Positions 1 to 7,707 of a stretch of 11,512 nucleotides of DNA are shown here, piece after piece (positions within the stretch are counted from its first letter, which is position 1; each line of letters starts with the position of its first letter). The DNA comes from Verrucomicrobiota bacterium (lineage in GTDB: Bacteria > Verrucomicrobiota > Verrucomicrobiia > Chthoniobacterales > UBA10450), in the NCBI GenBank assembly GCA_003219095.1, contig QHPM01000109.1:1-11512 (forward strand), written 5' to 3'. The notes under the pieces were generated by a model that made no database searches, was not told the origin of the DNA, and was given only the letters and a program-made list of their open reading frames with translations. A program made the translations under genes and the position numbers.

Positions 1-430
1 AAATGTGAGCGTCGTGCCCGCAGGCGTGCATTACGTGCACCTCGTCGCCCTTTTCATTTTTCGTTACGACGGTGCTGGCGTAGGGCAATCCGGTCTCCTC
101 TTGCACTGGCAATGCATCGAGGTCGGTGCGCACCAAGACCACGGGCCCATCGCCATTTTTCATCAGGCCGACCACGCCAAAGCACTTCTGGTCGGACTTC
201 TCGTATTTGCCGACGTTCTCAGTCACGTTGCAACCGACTGCTTTTAATTCTTTTGCCAGAAGCGCGGAAGTTCGCTCTTCCTGGGTCGATAATTCCGGAT
301 GGTTATGGACATCTTTGTAAATCGTAAGCAGCGATGGCAATTCTGTGTCTGCGATTTGTTGCGGAGTTTGTTGCGCGAGCGAAGTAAGCGCGACTGCGAG
401 CGAAAGTGGGAGTAGGAGGCGAATCGTCAT
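1..430 (-). CDS. M20 family amidohydrolase/metallopeptidase, exported, N-terminal part (runs off the left edge)
   Basis: The frame is open from an ATG at 430 to the window edge, giving 143 complete codons with no stop, so this is the N-terminal third of a protein usually near 430 residues. Residues 1-19 form a Sec-type signal peptide (MTIRLLLPLSLAVALTSLA). After it come the M20D signatures: HNHPELSTQE at about 42-51, RTDLDALPVQEETG at 101-114 and the metal-binding MHACGHDAH at 134-142, in which C137 and H139 are expected metal ligands. Known relatives (hippurate hydrolase, IAA-amino-acid hydrolase, N-acyl-amino-acid amidohydrolases) hydrolyse an amide bond to an acyl group with a di-metal centre. 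The signal peptide suggests periplasmic action. Substrate specificity cannot be read from this fragment. The start codon lies 27 bp from the palindromic repeat at 457-561, so the promoter must lie in or beyond that repeat. Confidence 0.9.
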   Translation of the reverse strand, partial: MTIRLLLPLSLAVALTSLAQQTPQQIADTELPSLLTIYKDVHNHPELSTQEERTSALLAKELKAVGCNVTENVGKYEKSDQKCFGVVGLMKNGDGPVVLVRTDLDALPVQEETGLPYASTVVTKNEKGDEVHVMHACGHDAHI

Positions 431-456
431 TCGGCGATGTTAGCCGATGCTCTCTC

Positions 457-561
457 TTTGTCATCCCGAGCGAATTGCGCCAGTCCGGCTCGGACCGAGG
501 GATCCGTAGCGGGATCTTTAAGGTTGACGGGATCTCTCGACTGTTCGCTCGGGATGACAAA
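457..561. repeat. Intergenic palindromic repeat, copy 1 (GTCATCCCGAGCG family)
   Basis: Perfect 18-bp inverted repeats lie at 457-474 (TTTGTCATCCCGAGCGAA) and 544-561. Between them are weaker inner arms with GAGGGATCC and GGGATCTCTCGAC. The element fills most of the gap between two divergent genes, with 26 bp on the left and 27 bp on the right. The outer arm core GTCATCCCGAGCG recurs at 9742-9827, and a diverged relative is at 11005-11086. This resembles a REP/MITE-like family. The direction of any function (terminator, RNA stem-loop, mobile unit) is not visible. Confidence 0.85.
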
Positions 562-588
562 AGGCGTTAACTCGAGGAATCTCTAACT

Positions 589-2856
589 GTGGCTTTTGAA
601 GATAATGAACTTCTTTTCGGCGCGGACAAAACGCCGCGCATCGTCGCGATCGAGTTGGGCGAAACAGGGACTGTGCGCGTTTACCGTCGGGAAAGAGACG
701 GAAGTACCGTGGTGGATGTTGAACCGTTTCATCCCTTTGTCTGGACGGATGGCGATATCACTGATCTCGGGCTCGAGAACGCGCAGAAACTCGCCGGCGA
801 CCTAAGATACAATTGGCTCGTCACTGTCGACAGCTGGAAGGAGCTGATCGCGCTGCGCAACGGCTTAAAAAAAGCGGGACGCAATTTTTTCGCCCTGAGC
901 GATCCGGTGCAGCATTATCTCAGCGCCACCGGCCGGACATTGTTCAAGCAACTGCCGTTCGAAGAGCTAAAGCGTTTACAACTGGAAGTGCTTTCACCAA
1001 CTGGCGAAAGCGATCTGGCTGATGCATCACAAAACGCCATCGCCAGCATCGCGGTGTCCGATAATAACGGCTGGCAGCAACTGATCGTGGTTGATCCCGA
1101 AAATGCCGAGGAGTCCGAACGTGACGCGCTCAAACAGCTTACGGCAATTATTAAGGAGCGCGATCCGGACGTAATCGAAGGACACGACCTTTTTCGGTTT
1201 GATCTGCCCTGTCTGGTGGCGCGGGCGCGCAAAGCTAAAGTGAAGCTGGATTGGGGTCGGAGCGGCGGTTTCCTGCGCTCGCGTCCGTCGCGCCTGCAAA
1301 TCGCCGAGAAAACCATCGATTATCCAAAGTTCCAGGTGGATGGCCGCCACTTCGTCGATACCTTTCTTCTCGCCCAATTTTATGACGTCGGCATGCGCAC
1401 GCTCAGCGGTTTCGAACGCCTTGACGTCGCGCAGCACTTTGGCTTTTGCGATACCGCGGAAATTTCCGCGCTTACGGGCAAGGCGCTTCAGCGCGAATAT
1501 CTAACGAAAAGTGAACGTTTCCGAAAACGCGCTTTGTGCGCCGTTCAGGAAACTCGGGCCCTGGCTGACCTCCTAAGCCCGAGCTATTTCATCCAGGCGC
1601 AGATTTTCCCCTACAACTATCAGGACGTGATCGTGCGTGGCAACGCCACCCGCATCAATGCGCTCTTTCTGCGCGAATATCTGCGACAACGTCACAGCAT
1701 TCCGGAAATGCCAATGGCACGTACTTTCGAGGGCGGTTTCACCGCCATCTACTTTAGCGGCGTCGCGCGCAACGTCTGGCACTGCGACGTAGCCTCGCTC
1801 TATCCGTCGATCATGTTGCAGTTCGATTGTTTTCCGGTCACGGATCAACTCCAAATTTTTCGGCACCTGCTTACCGATTTGCGTAATTTCCGCCTCGAAG
1901 CCAAAGGGCAGATGCAGCTGGCCGACAAAGAAGGAGAGCGCCCGAGGTGGCATCATCTTCACGCTCTCCAAAACACCTTCAAAATCCTGATTAACAGCTT
2001 CTATGGATATCTCGGCTTCGCCCAGGGGCACTTTGCCGACTTCGACGCGGCCGCACGCGTTACGCAGATCGGTCGCGACCTCTTGCAGAAGATGATTGCG
2101 TGGTTGAACGAGCGGGGCGCGCAAGTCATTGAGGTCGATACCGATGGTATCTATTTTGTGCCGCCATCTTCTGTAGCGGCGGGCGTGTCGCCCGCAAAAA
2201 CTAAAGCGGCCGGCACGTCCGCCTCTACAGAGATAGACGAACTGCGAGGAGGCCTGGCGAAGGAGCTGCCGCCGGGCATCGAAGTCGAGTTCGACGAGCG
2301 ATTCGACGCCATGTTCAGCTACAAAGCAAAGAACTATGCCCTGCTTACGCGCGGCGGTGATGTTATTATTAAGGGCGGGGCGCTCAAATCCCGCGGCCTG
2401 GAGAAGTTCCAGCGCGTTTTCCTGGAGGAAATGATCAAATTGATCATGCAAGAAAAGTCAGGGGAAATTGCGCGGTTGCGGGAACAGTTCGAGGAAAGAA
2501 TTCGGAATCGGGAAATGCCCATCGAGATGCTGATGAAAACCGATACCCTCCAGGATTCGTTAGACAAATATCGGGCCAAGATCGCCGGCTCGGCTCGAAA
2601 TCGCGCCGCCGCTTACGAACTCGCGGTAACCAGCGGCCGCAACTATAAACCGGGCGATCAGATCAGTTACTACATTAAAGCTACCCCGAAGAAGGTTGCG
2701 GCCTACGCAGCGGCCAAACTAGCCAGTGAATTCGATTCGCAAAACCGCGATGAAAACAGCGATTATTACGTCGCTAAGCTCAACGAACTGGTGAAGAAAT
2801 TCAGCGGAATCACCGCGGAAGCAACTTCGGCGAAGCAGGAAAGTCTTGCCTTGTGA
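589..2856 (+). CDS. Family B DNA polymerase, probably without proofreading activity
   Basis: This 755-residue protein carries the full set of family B polymerase motifs: motif A DVASLYPSI at 400-408 (D400), motif B KILINSFYG at 465-473, motif C VDTDG at 516-520 (D517, D519), and YKAKNY at 578-583 followed by GALKSRGLEKFQ. It should extend DNA with a two-metal palm site. The N-terminal exonuclease fold can be followed, but its catalytic residues are degenerate. The Exo I region reads LQLEVL at 130-135 where DxE is expected. Exo II keeps D205 in HDLFRFDLP. The Exo III region at 315-322 reads ALCAVQET where a Tyr-x3-Asp pattern is expected. The start is GTG at 589, with GAGG at 574-577 as a plausible ribosome binding site. 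A 60-bp palindromic repeat adds 20 residues (about 528-547) between motif C and the YKAKNY motif. The role is uncertain; repair or translesion synthesis is possible. It is not the replicative PolC/DnaE type, nor recognisably E. coli Pol II. No primase or repair partner lies next to it. Confidence 0.93.
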   Translation: MAFEDNELLFGADKTPRIVAIELGETGTVRVYRRERDGSTVVDVEPFHPFVWTDGDITDLGLENAQKLAGDLRYNWLVTVDSWKELIALRNGLKKAGRNFFALSDPVQHYLSATGRTLFKQLPFEELKRLQLEVLSPTGESDLADASQNAIASIAVSDNNGWQQLIVVDPENAEESERDALKQLTAIIKERDPDVIEGHDLFRFDLPCLVARARKAKVKLDWGRSGGFLRSRPSRLQIAEKTIDYPKFQVDGRHFVDTFLLAQFYDVGMRTLSGFERLDVAQHFGFCDTAEISALTGKALQREYLTKSERFRKRALCAVQETRALADLLSPSYFIQAQIFPYNYQDVIVRGNATRINALFLREYLRQRHSIPEMPMARTFEGGFTAIYFSGVARNVWHCDVASLYPSIMLQFDCFPVTDQLQIFRHLLTDLRNFRLEAKGQMQLADKEGERPRWHHLHALQNTFKILINSFYGYLGFAQGHFADFDAAARVTQIGRDLLQKMIAWLNERGAQVIEVDTDGIYFVPPSSVAAGVSPAKTKAAGTSASTEIDELRGGLAKELPPGIEVEFDERFDAMFSYKAKNYALLTRGGDVIIKGGALKSRGLEKFQRVFLEEMIKLIMQEKSGEIARLREQFEERIRNREMPIEMLMKTDTLQDSLDKYRAKIAGSARNRAAAYELAVTSGRNYKPGDQISYYIKATPKKVAAYAAAKLASEFDSQNRDENSDYYVAKLNELVKKFSGITAEATSAKQESLAL
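2171..2230. repeat. 60-bp palindromic repeat inside the polymerase gene, in frame
   Basis: The 25-bp arms at 2171-2195 and 2206-2230 match at 21 of 25 positions, with a 10-base loop (AAAAACTAAA). The ends are CTGTAG and CTACAG. The unit is 60 bp, a multiple of three, and is read through as about 20 residues rich in Ala, Ser, Gly and Thr (AAGVSPAKTKAAGTSAST). It falls in the palm between motif C and the YKAKNY motif, where a surface loop is plausible. Confidence 0.85.
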
Positions 2857-3647
2857 TCAGGCCAGCTACCTCGGCAGGAAATGGAACGAACCGTGGCGTG
2901 GTTGTTTGCAGCATCGCTTTATTGATTTTCGTTTCCCAAACAGTCGGTGCGGAGCCGGTCGTCTTTGAATCGGGGCCGAAGAAAGTGCAGCTCCTGGAGC
3001 TGTTCACTTCAGAGGGCTGCAGCAGTTGTCCGCCGGCCGAGGCTTCGTTGGGCCGGCTGGTAAGCGACCCGCGGCTTTGGCACGAGTTTGTGCCGGTCGC
3101 TTTTCATGTCGATTACTGGGATCGACTCGGGTGGAAAGACCCCTTTGCCTCCGCTGAATGGACAACGCGACAGCGTCTTTATGCCGCTAACTGGAATGCT
3201 GACAGCGTTTACACCCCAGCCTTTGTATTGAATGGTCGCGAATGGCGAGATGCCAACGTTCCCCGACTGAGCGAGGAAGCTCCCGGAGCTCTCAAAGCGA
3301 CGGTGCGCGGCGATAACACGGTTGTCATCGACTTTGAACCGGCCAGGCGTGAGGCCCGCGATTTCGAGGTCTATCTTGTTCGTCTTGGCTTTGGCATAAG
3401 GATGAACGTTCGCGCCGGCGAAAACTCCGGTCGAAATCTGCATCACGATTTTGTCGTTCTCTCGCTCACTCATGAAAAAATTGCAGCGCACGGAAGTCGG
3501 GAACGTCATCTTCCATTGCCCAGGTCGGATATCGACACGATATCGAACCGTACAGCGGCGGCAGTATGGATAACACGGGCAGGTGACATCACTCCCGTCC
3601 AGGCCGCTGGTGGCTGGTTATCTCCCGAGGTTGAGCCGGGGAAATGA
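2853..3647 (+). CDS. DUF1223 family secreted thioredoxin-like protein
   Basis: The protein has 264 residues. A hydrophobic stretch at about 16-33 (VVVCSIALLIFVSQTVGA) looks like a signal peptide, so it is probably periplasmic. The DUF1223 hallmark follows: LELFTSEGCSSCPPAE at 48-63, with a CxxC pair (C56, C59), then FHVDYWDRLGWKDPF at 84-98, and VYTPAFVLNGREW at 119-131. The family has a thioredoxin-like fold and the CxxC suggests thiol-disulfide chemistry, but its function is not established. The GTG start at 2853 overlaps the polymerase stop in a GTGA arrangement, which implies translational coupling and co-transcription. An internal GTG near residue 16 would shorten the signal peptide and remove its positive charges, so the overlapping start is preferred. 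Confidence 0.88.
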   Translation: MIRPATSAGNGTNRGVVVCSIALLIFVSQTVGAEPVVFESGPKKVQLLELFTSEGCSSCPPAEASLGRLVSDPRLWHEFVPVAFHVDYWDRLGWKDPFASAEWTTRQRLYAANWNADSVYTPAFVLNGREWRDANVPRLSEEAPGALKATVRGDNTVVIDFEPARREARDFEVYLVRLGFGIRMNVRAGENSGRNLHHDFVVLSLTHEKIAAHGSRERHLPLPRSDIDTISNRTAAAVWITRAGDITPVQAAGGWLSPEVEPGK

Positions 3648-3760
3648 TGGCCAGCGAACGGTTCTAAGCAGGTCTCGCTGTTTGGTTCCGCGCCTCATCC
3701 AGGTCACGGAACGGAATGGAAAAACGTTGCGGTGGGCACCGCATCTTCCAAAATCAAAAC

Positions 3761-6025
3761 ATGTTTGCGAATCTTTTCTTCCGGACATTAATCGTCGCCG
3801 CCGTTTTGCTTCCGCCCCTTCCGGCCAACGCGGCCGACAAGCGCGGGATCACCGAAAAGGATTTGTTCGATTTTGTTTGGATCGGTGACCCGCAGATCTC
3901 GCCCGACGGTTCTCGCGTCGCTTTTGTCCGCATAAGTGCTAACGAGAAAAAGACGGGATACGACACATCAATCTGGACCGTGCCCATTACCGGTGGGGAA
4001 GAACCGCATCGATTGAGCAACGGCAATCACGACGCTGCGCCACGCTGGTCGCCGGACGGCAAGTTTCTCGTCTTCCTGAGAGCGATGGAAAAGGATGGCA
4101 AACCGGAACCGCCGCAACTTGCGATGCTGCCGATGGCGGGTGGTGACGCGTTCGTCTTTACGGATTTGCCCAAAGGCACAGGTAATCCGTGTTGGTCACC
4201 GGATGGGAAAACAATCGCGTTCACCGCCACGGCGAATGGAGAAGACATCGCGAAACAGCAGAAGAAAAAGCAAAAAGAGAAGCAGGCAAAACGCACAGCT
4301 GCCGGCATCAGCCCTTTGCCCACTGCCTCGGGCAGTCCGACGGCCTCGCCCGTAAAAGCTGCGGAATCCGATGAAGAACACGAGAGCGACGTGCTCGTTG
4401 TCAGTCACGCTGTCTACCGCGAGGACAATGAAGGTAATCGCGACTTCAAACGGCCGGGACACATCTGGACCATTCAGGCTCCGCATAGCGCGGACGAGAA
4501 AGCGGAGCCGAAGCAATTAACCGCCGGACGTTTCGACGAAGATAATCCCATCTGGGCGGGCGATGGGGAGCAGATTTATTGCACCTCGTTGCATGTCGAC
4601 GAGCCGTATTACGAACTGCCTAAAACCGACATTTACCTCGTGCCAGCGCGAGGAGGCGAAGCGGCAAAACTGACGACAATTGATATGGATTTACAGAACC
4701 TTGCCCTTAGTCCCGATGGCAAACGGCTTGCCTTCACTGCCTCTCAAAATCAGCCGGTGAATTCTTACACCCAGCCGGATTTATGGGTTGTTGATGCGGC
4801 GCCGAATTCCAAACCACAGAATTTGACTGCCCAATTCGATTTCGATGTCGGCGAGGGTGTTTTCGGGGATCAGCCGCCTCCTCGTGCCGGCGGTTCGAAT
4901 CGGCCGATTTGGAGTGCCGACAGTAAGACGATTTTGGAGACCGCCGGTCAGCAGGGGCGTACGATTCTTGCGCGATTCGACGCTTCGACCGGAGCCGATA
5001 CCGAAATCACCAAAAGCAATGAAGCGGTTCTGCGTTTTCGTTCGACGCCGAACGGCGCGAAAACAGTTTGCCTTATTTCAACGCCCACGCGGATCGGCGA
5101 TCTCTTCGTCGTAGCGGAAAACGGTCAGCGGCATCAAATCACCGATGTTAATCGTGAGTTATGGTCGCACTTGAACCTGGCCGAACCGGAAGAGATCAGC
5201 TATCAAAGTTTCGACGGCAAACAAATGCAGGCCTGGGTGCAGAAGCCACCGGACTTTGACCCGCACAAAAAATATCCCCTCATTCTAGATATCCATGGCG
5301 GTCCCCACGCCGCCTACGGCTGGATCTTCGAGCACGAGTTCCAATGGATGGCAGCGAAAGGTTACGTCGTGTTCTATCCCAATCCGCGCGGAAGTACCAC
5401 CTATGGCCAGGAGTTCGGCAATGTCATTCAGTATCATTATCCCGGCGATGACTATCAGGATCTGATGCGCGGGGTCGATGAAATGATCAAGCGCGGATAC
5501 ATCGATGAGAAAAAACTTGGCGTCACCGGCGGCAGCGGCGGCGGACTATTGACAAACTGGGTCGTTACGCACACCCAACGATTTGCGGCGGGAGCGGCGC
5601 AGCGTGACATCGCGAGCTGGACACATTGGTGGTACACGGCTGATTTCACTCTCTTTCAACCCAACTGGTTTAAAGCGCCGCCGTTCGATGATCCGGACGA
5701 TTTCAAAGCGCGCTCGCCCATCACCTATATCAAGAACGTGAAGACGCCGATGATGTTTGTCCTTGGTGAAAGTGACACGCGCACTCCGCCCGGCGCCGGC
5801 GGCGAGGAAATGTTCCGGGCCTTGAAGTTTTTGCGCGTGCCCACGGTGATGGTGAAATTTCCGGAGGAATCGCACGAGCTTTCCCGTTCCGGTCAGCCGT
5901 GGCATCGGGTCGAGCGACTGCAGCACATCGTCGGTTGGTTCGACAAATGGCTCATGGGTGCAGCTAAACCCGAGTACGATGTCGCTCACGAGGTCACAGG
6001 GAAACCGAAAACGTCGGCAGAGTAG
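3761..6025 (+). CDS. Exported S9 family serine peptidase (prolyl oligopeptidase / acylaminoacyl-peptidase type)
   Basis: Counting from the ATG at 3761 gives 754 residues. Residues 1-24 form a clean Sec signal ending in PANA. The alternative ATG at 3716 would place 15 unlikely residues before it, and neither start has a strong ribosome binding site. The N-terminal half is a beta-propeller with WD40-like PD40 repeats (ISPDG at 46, WSPDG at 96 and 145, LSPDG at 316). The C-terminal alpha/beta hydrolase domain has HGGP at 512-515, the nucleophile elbow GGSGGG (S592), the acid in LGESDTRTPP (D672) and the His in PEESHELSRSG (H705). It ends with the family-typical RVERLQHIVGWFDKWL. It should cleave short peptides in the periplasm. 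A Lys/Gln-rich then Ala/Ser/Pro-rich stretch at about 164-209 interrupts the propeller. The gene lies 113 bp after DUF1223 on the same strand, so co-transcription is possible but not shown. Confidence 0.93.
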   Translation: MFANLFFRTLIVAAVLLPPLPANAADKRGITEKDLFDFVWIGDPQISPDGSRVAFVRISANEKKTGYDTSIWTVPITGGEEPHRLSNGNHDAAPRWSPDGKFLVFLRAMEKDGKPEPPQLAMLPMAGGDAFVFTDLPKGTGNPCWSPDGKTIAFTATANGEDIAKQQKKKQKEKQAKRTAAGISPLPTASGSPTASPVKAAESDEEHESDVLVVSHAVYREDNEGNRDFKRPGHIWTIQAPHSADEKAEPKQLTAGRFDEDNPIWAGDGEQIYCTSLHVDEPYYELPKTDIYLVPARGGEAAKLTTIDMDLQNLALSPDGKRLAFTASQNQPVNSYTQPDLWVVDAAPNSKPQNLTAQFDFDVGEGVFGDQPPPRAGGSNRPIWSADSKTILETAGQQGRTILARFDASTGADTEITKSNEAVLRFRSTPNGAKTVCLISTPTRIGDLFVVAENGQRHQITDVNRELWSHLNLAEPEEISYQSFDGKQMQAWVQKPPDFDPHKKYPLILDIHGGPHAAYGWIFEHEFQWMAAKGYVVFYPNPRGSTTYGQEFGNVIQYHYPGDDYQDLMRGVDEMIKRGYIDEKKLGVTGGSGGGLLTNWVVTHTQRFAAGAAQRDIASWTHWWYTADFTLFQPNWFKAPPFDDPDDFKARSPITYIKNVKTPMMFVLGESDTRTPPGAGGEEMFRALKFLRVPTVMVKFPEESHELSRSGQPWHRVERLQHIVGWFDKWLMGAAKPEYDVAHEVTGKPKTSAE

Positions 6026-6082
6026 AATTCCCCTGACATGACATTTCTAATCTAGCCGAGCAAGCGTTGCCGCAGTGACCAA

Positions 6083-6583
6083 CTACGATCCGCGAAACCG
6101 CATTTCGTTGGTGAGAATGAAGCCGAGCTGTTCGTAAAGGGCGCGGCCGTGCTCGGAGGCGTGAAGGACGAGATCGTCGAGATTTTGGCCGCGCGACCAG
6201 ACGATAATTTCCTCCATCAAGAGCTTGGCAATTCCACGTCGGCGCCATTCCGGCTCGGTGAAGACGTTGACGACTAATCCCTGGCGTCCTTCGGCGATGG
6301 TGATCTCACCGTTGTGATGACGGTGTGGGAATGGCGGGACTTCTCGAATGACGACGCCGGCGCCGGCGATAATTTTTTGCGGCGCATTGAGTTCACTCAC
6401 CAGCCAGGCGAAATAATCGCCGGAAGCGAGCGCTTTGCCCAAACGATCGAGCGCTTTTGTCCGGAACGACTCGAACAAGTCATCCGGCACCAGGCCCATA
6501 TCCTGAAACATGCGGGCGCGATGCCAGCCGATTATGGCGGCATCGTCGGGGGTGGCCTGGCGAATGTGAAATTCCTCCGACAC
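6083..6583 (-). CDS. GNAT family N-acetyltransferase
   Basis: The C-terminal 166 residues of a longer open frame form a complete GNAT domain. It opens with FHIRQATPDDAAII, and the acetyl-CoA-binding motif A is VNVFTEPEWRRRGIAKLLME at about 105-124, with RRRGIA as the pyrophosphate loop. It ends with HASEHGRALYEQLGF, the usual motif B end. It should transfer an acetyl group from acetyl-CoA to an unidentified amine in the cytoplasm. The frame stays open upstream to an ATG at 6760, but those 59 residues look unlike coding sequence and precede the normal GNAT start. I chose GTG at 6583. A strong GGAGGA sits at 6573-6578, downstream of that GTG and 7 bp before an ATT at 6565, so a non-canonical start there is possible. 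The gene is convergent with the S9 peptidase, 57 bp away, with no clear terminator hairpin between them. Confidence 0.85.
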   Translation of the reverse strand: MSEEFHIRQATPDDAAIIGWHRARMFQDMGLVPDDLFESFRTKALDRLGKALASGDYFAWLVSELNAPQKIIAGAGVVIREVPPFPHRHHNGEITIAEGRQGLVVNVFTEPEWRRRGIAKLLMEEIIVWSRGQNLDDLVLHASEHGRALYEQLGFILTNEMRFRGS

Positions 6584-6911
6584 AAAAGTAAAAGCTCTGT
6601 CGCGCCAACCGCCCTGGCAAGCAAAGACGGCTCGATTTGGCGCGGTTATTTCGATAGAAACAGCGAGAAAACTTGATTGTTCGCAACCATGGCTGATCTC
6701 GACGCACAGATTGGCCCTTGATCGCAATTGCTGTCGCGCGAAAGGACGTTCTCCGCGCAATCGAATTCATATGCGGTTTGCTTGACGAAATCAGCATCCG
6801 CTGGCGGAAAAGCTATCGCCGATTGTTCGCGAAGCCTGCGAGAAGTGGGCGGGCGTCGTTTCGGAGACCGCGACCTCGGACGTCGCCGCGGCGATTCGAA
6901 TGGCTCGAGAG
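6584..6911. other. About 330 bp with no recognised gene
   Basis: Short frames exist on both strands here, including an N-terminal extension of the acetyltransferase frame and two small plus-strand frames starting at 6718 and 6728. Their translations are Arg/Ser-rich and resemble no family I know. No repeat of the families seen elsewhere in the window is visible, and no tRNA. It may hold the promoter of the acetyltransferase and the 3' end of the 3D-domain gene transcript. Confidence 0.5.
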
Positions 6912-7583
6912 CTAGCCTATTTGTAGCCAGGGTAGCCGTACGTGCTCGAGTGAACCGCCGGGCATCGCTCTGATATTGTCCGCAAATGGTAGATCGCCAC
7001 CAGAGCGTCTGCGTGCGTTTCGGGCAGTAGCACTGGATGATCCGAGGAAATCGCTAAAGTAAAAGTCGCCAATTGGAATAGCTGGGCGCAGTACCAGTGG
7101 TCTGTTGATTTGCCGTGATGCGATGATTGTTTGGGGCGGCAAGTTTTGGCCTCTAGGCGCACTCTTTTTAGAAATGGCCGCGGCCATACCTGGAATGAGG
7201 ACCCGCACTCTCATGAAATGCGGATGTGATTTCTCCCAAGCCATGGCTTGCGATTTCGTTTCGAAATAACGATCGATCACGACGGCGTTTCGTTCCGCTT
7301 CGTTCCGACCTGTGAGGCGGGCAGCCTTGCGATTTATCACGGCCGGTCCGGTATCAACTGCGAGTAGCTTTTCCTCCTCCAGCAGGATCCTGCTGCCGTA
7401 AGGTATTTTTTTAGGATCGACGGCACAGTGCCCATTTCGAAGACGCGTTCCGTTGAAGGCTGCGCGCAATTGACCTTCCTCCCGCCAATAGGTAGTGACC
7501 CGCACGAGAGTTAGCTGTTCGGTGGCGTAGACCCATGGCGCGATGAGGAGAATGCCGATAATTGAAGCAAATCGCGTTGCCAT
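6912..7583 (-). CDS. Exported 3D (Asp-Asp-Asp) domain protein
   Basis: The protein has 223 residues with a Sec signal at 1-20 (MATRFASIIGILLIAPWVYA). The 3D domain follows: LVRVTTYW at 26-33, AVDPKKIPYGSRI at 54-66, LLAVDTGPAVI at 73-83 and NAVVIDRYFET at 99-109. The three acidic residues that name the domain are D56, D77 and D104. The fold is a double-psi beta barrel related to the lytic transglycosylase MltA and to RlpA-type proteins, so a cell-wall role is likely, though activity cannot be judged. The tail after about residue 135 is low in recognisable features. The gene diverges from the Cys/His peptidase-like gene at 7781 and may share a promoter region with it. Confidence 0.82.
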   Translation of the reverse strand: MATRFASIIGILLIAPWVYATEQLTLVRVTTYWREEGQLRAAFNGTRLRNGHCAVDPKKIPYGSRILLEEEKLLAVDTGPAVINRKAARLTGRNEAERNAVVIDRYFETKSQAMAWEKSHPHFMRVRVLIPGMAAAISKKSAPRGQNLPPQTIIASRQINRPLVLRPAIPIGDFYFSDFLGSSSATARNARRRSGGDLPFADNIRAMPGGSLEHVRLPWLQIG

Positions 7584-7707
7584 GACCCGTCAAAAGGGGG
7601 TTGCCGGGACGTGAACAACCCAGGTGAGGAATGCCTTAGTAATTTAGCTCCCCGAAAGGAATCGGAAATGCCTGTCATTGTGGATGCAATGCAGATCTTT
7701 TCGATTC

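Noticed and set aside
303..560. Minus-strand frame spanning the palindrome and the start of the M20 gene
   Set aside because: It runs out of frame with the clearly recognised M20 amidohydrolase and through a repeat.
457..561. Palindrome copy 1 as a CRISPR unit or an IS end
   Set aside because: There is no regular array with spacers and no transposase gene next to any copy.
1573..2451. Long minus-strand frame (292 codons) inside the polymerase gene
   Set aside because: It is antisense to a strongly conserved coding sequence and its translation resembles no protein; it is a by-product of GC-rich codon use.
589..6025. A defence or mobile system built around the polymerase
   Set aside because: Neighbours are a DUF1223 protein and an S9 peptidase; no nuclease, helicase, primase, integrase or toxin is present.
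6026..6082. Terminator between the S9 peptidase and the acetyltransferase
   Set aside because: No stem followed by a T-tract can be drawn in this 57-bp gap.
6917..7162. Second open frame over the tail of the 3D-domain gene, ending STYGYPGYK, suggesting a frameshift
   Set aside because: Both frames are open and neither tail is recognisable, so a frameshift cannot be claimed without orthologues.
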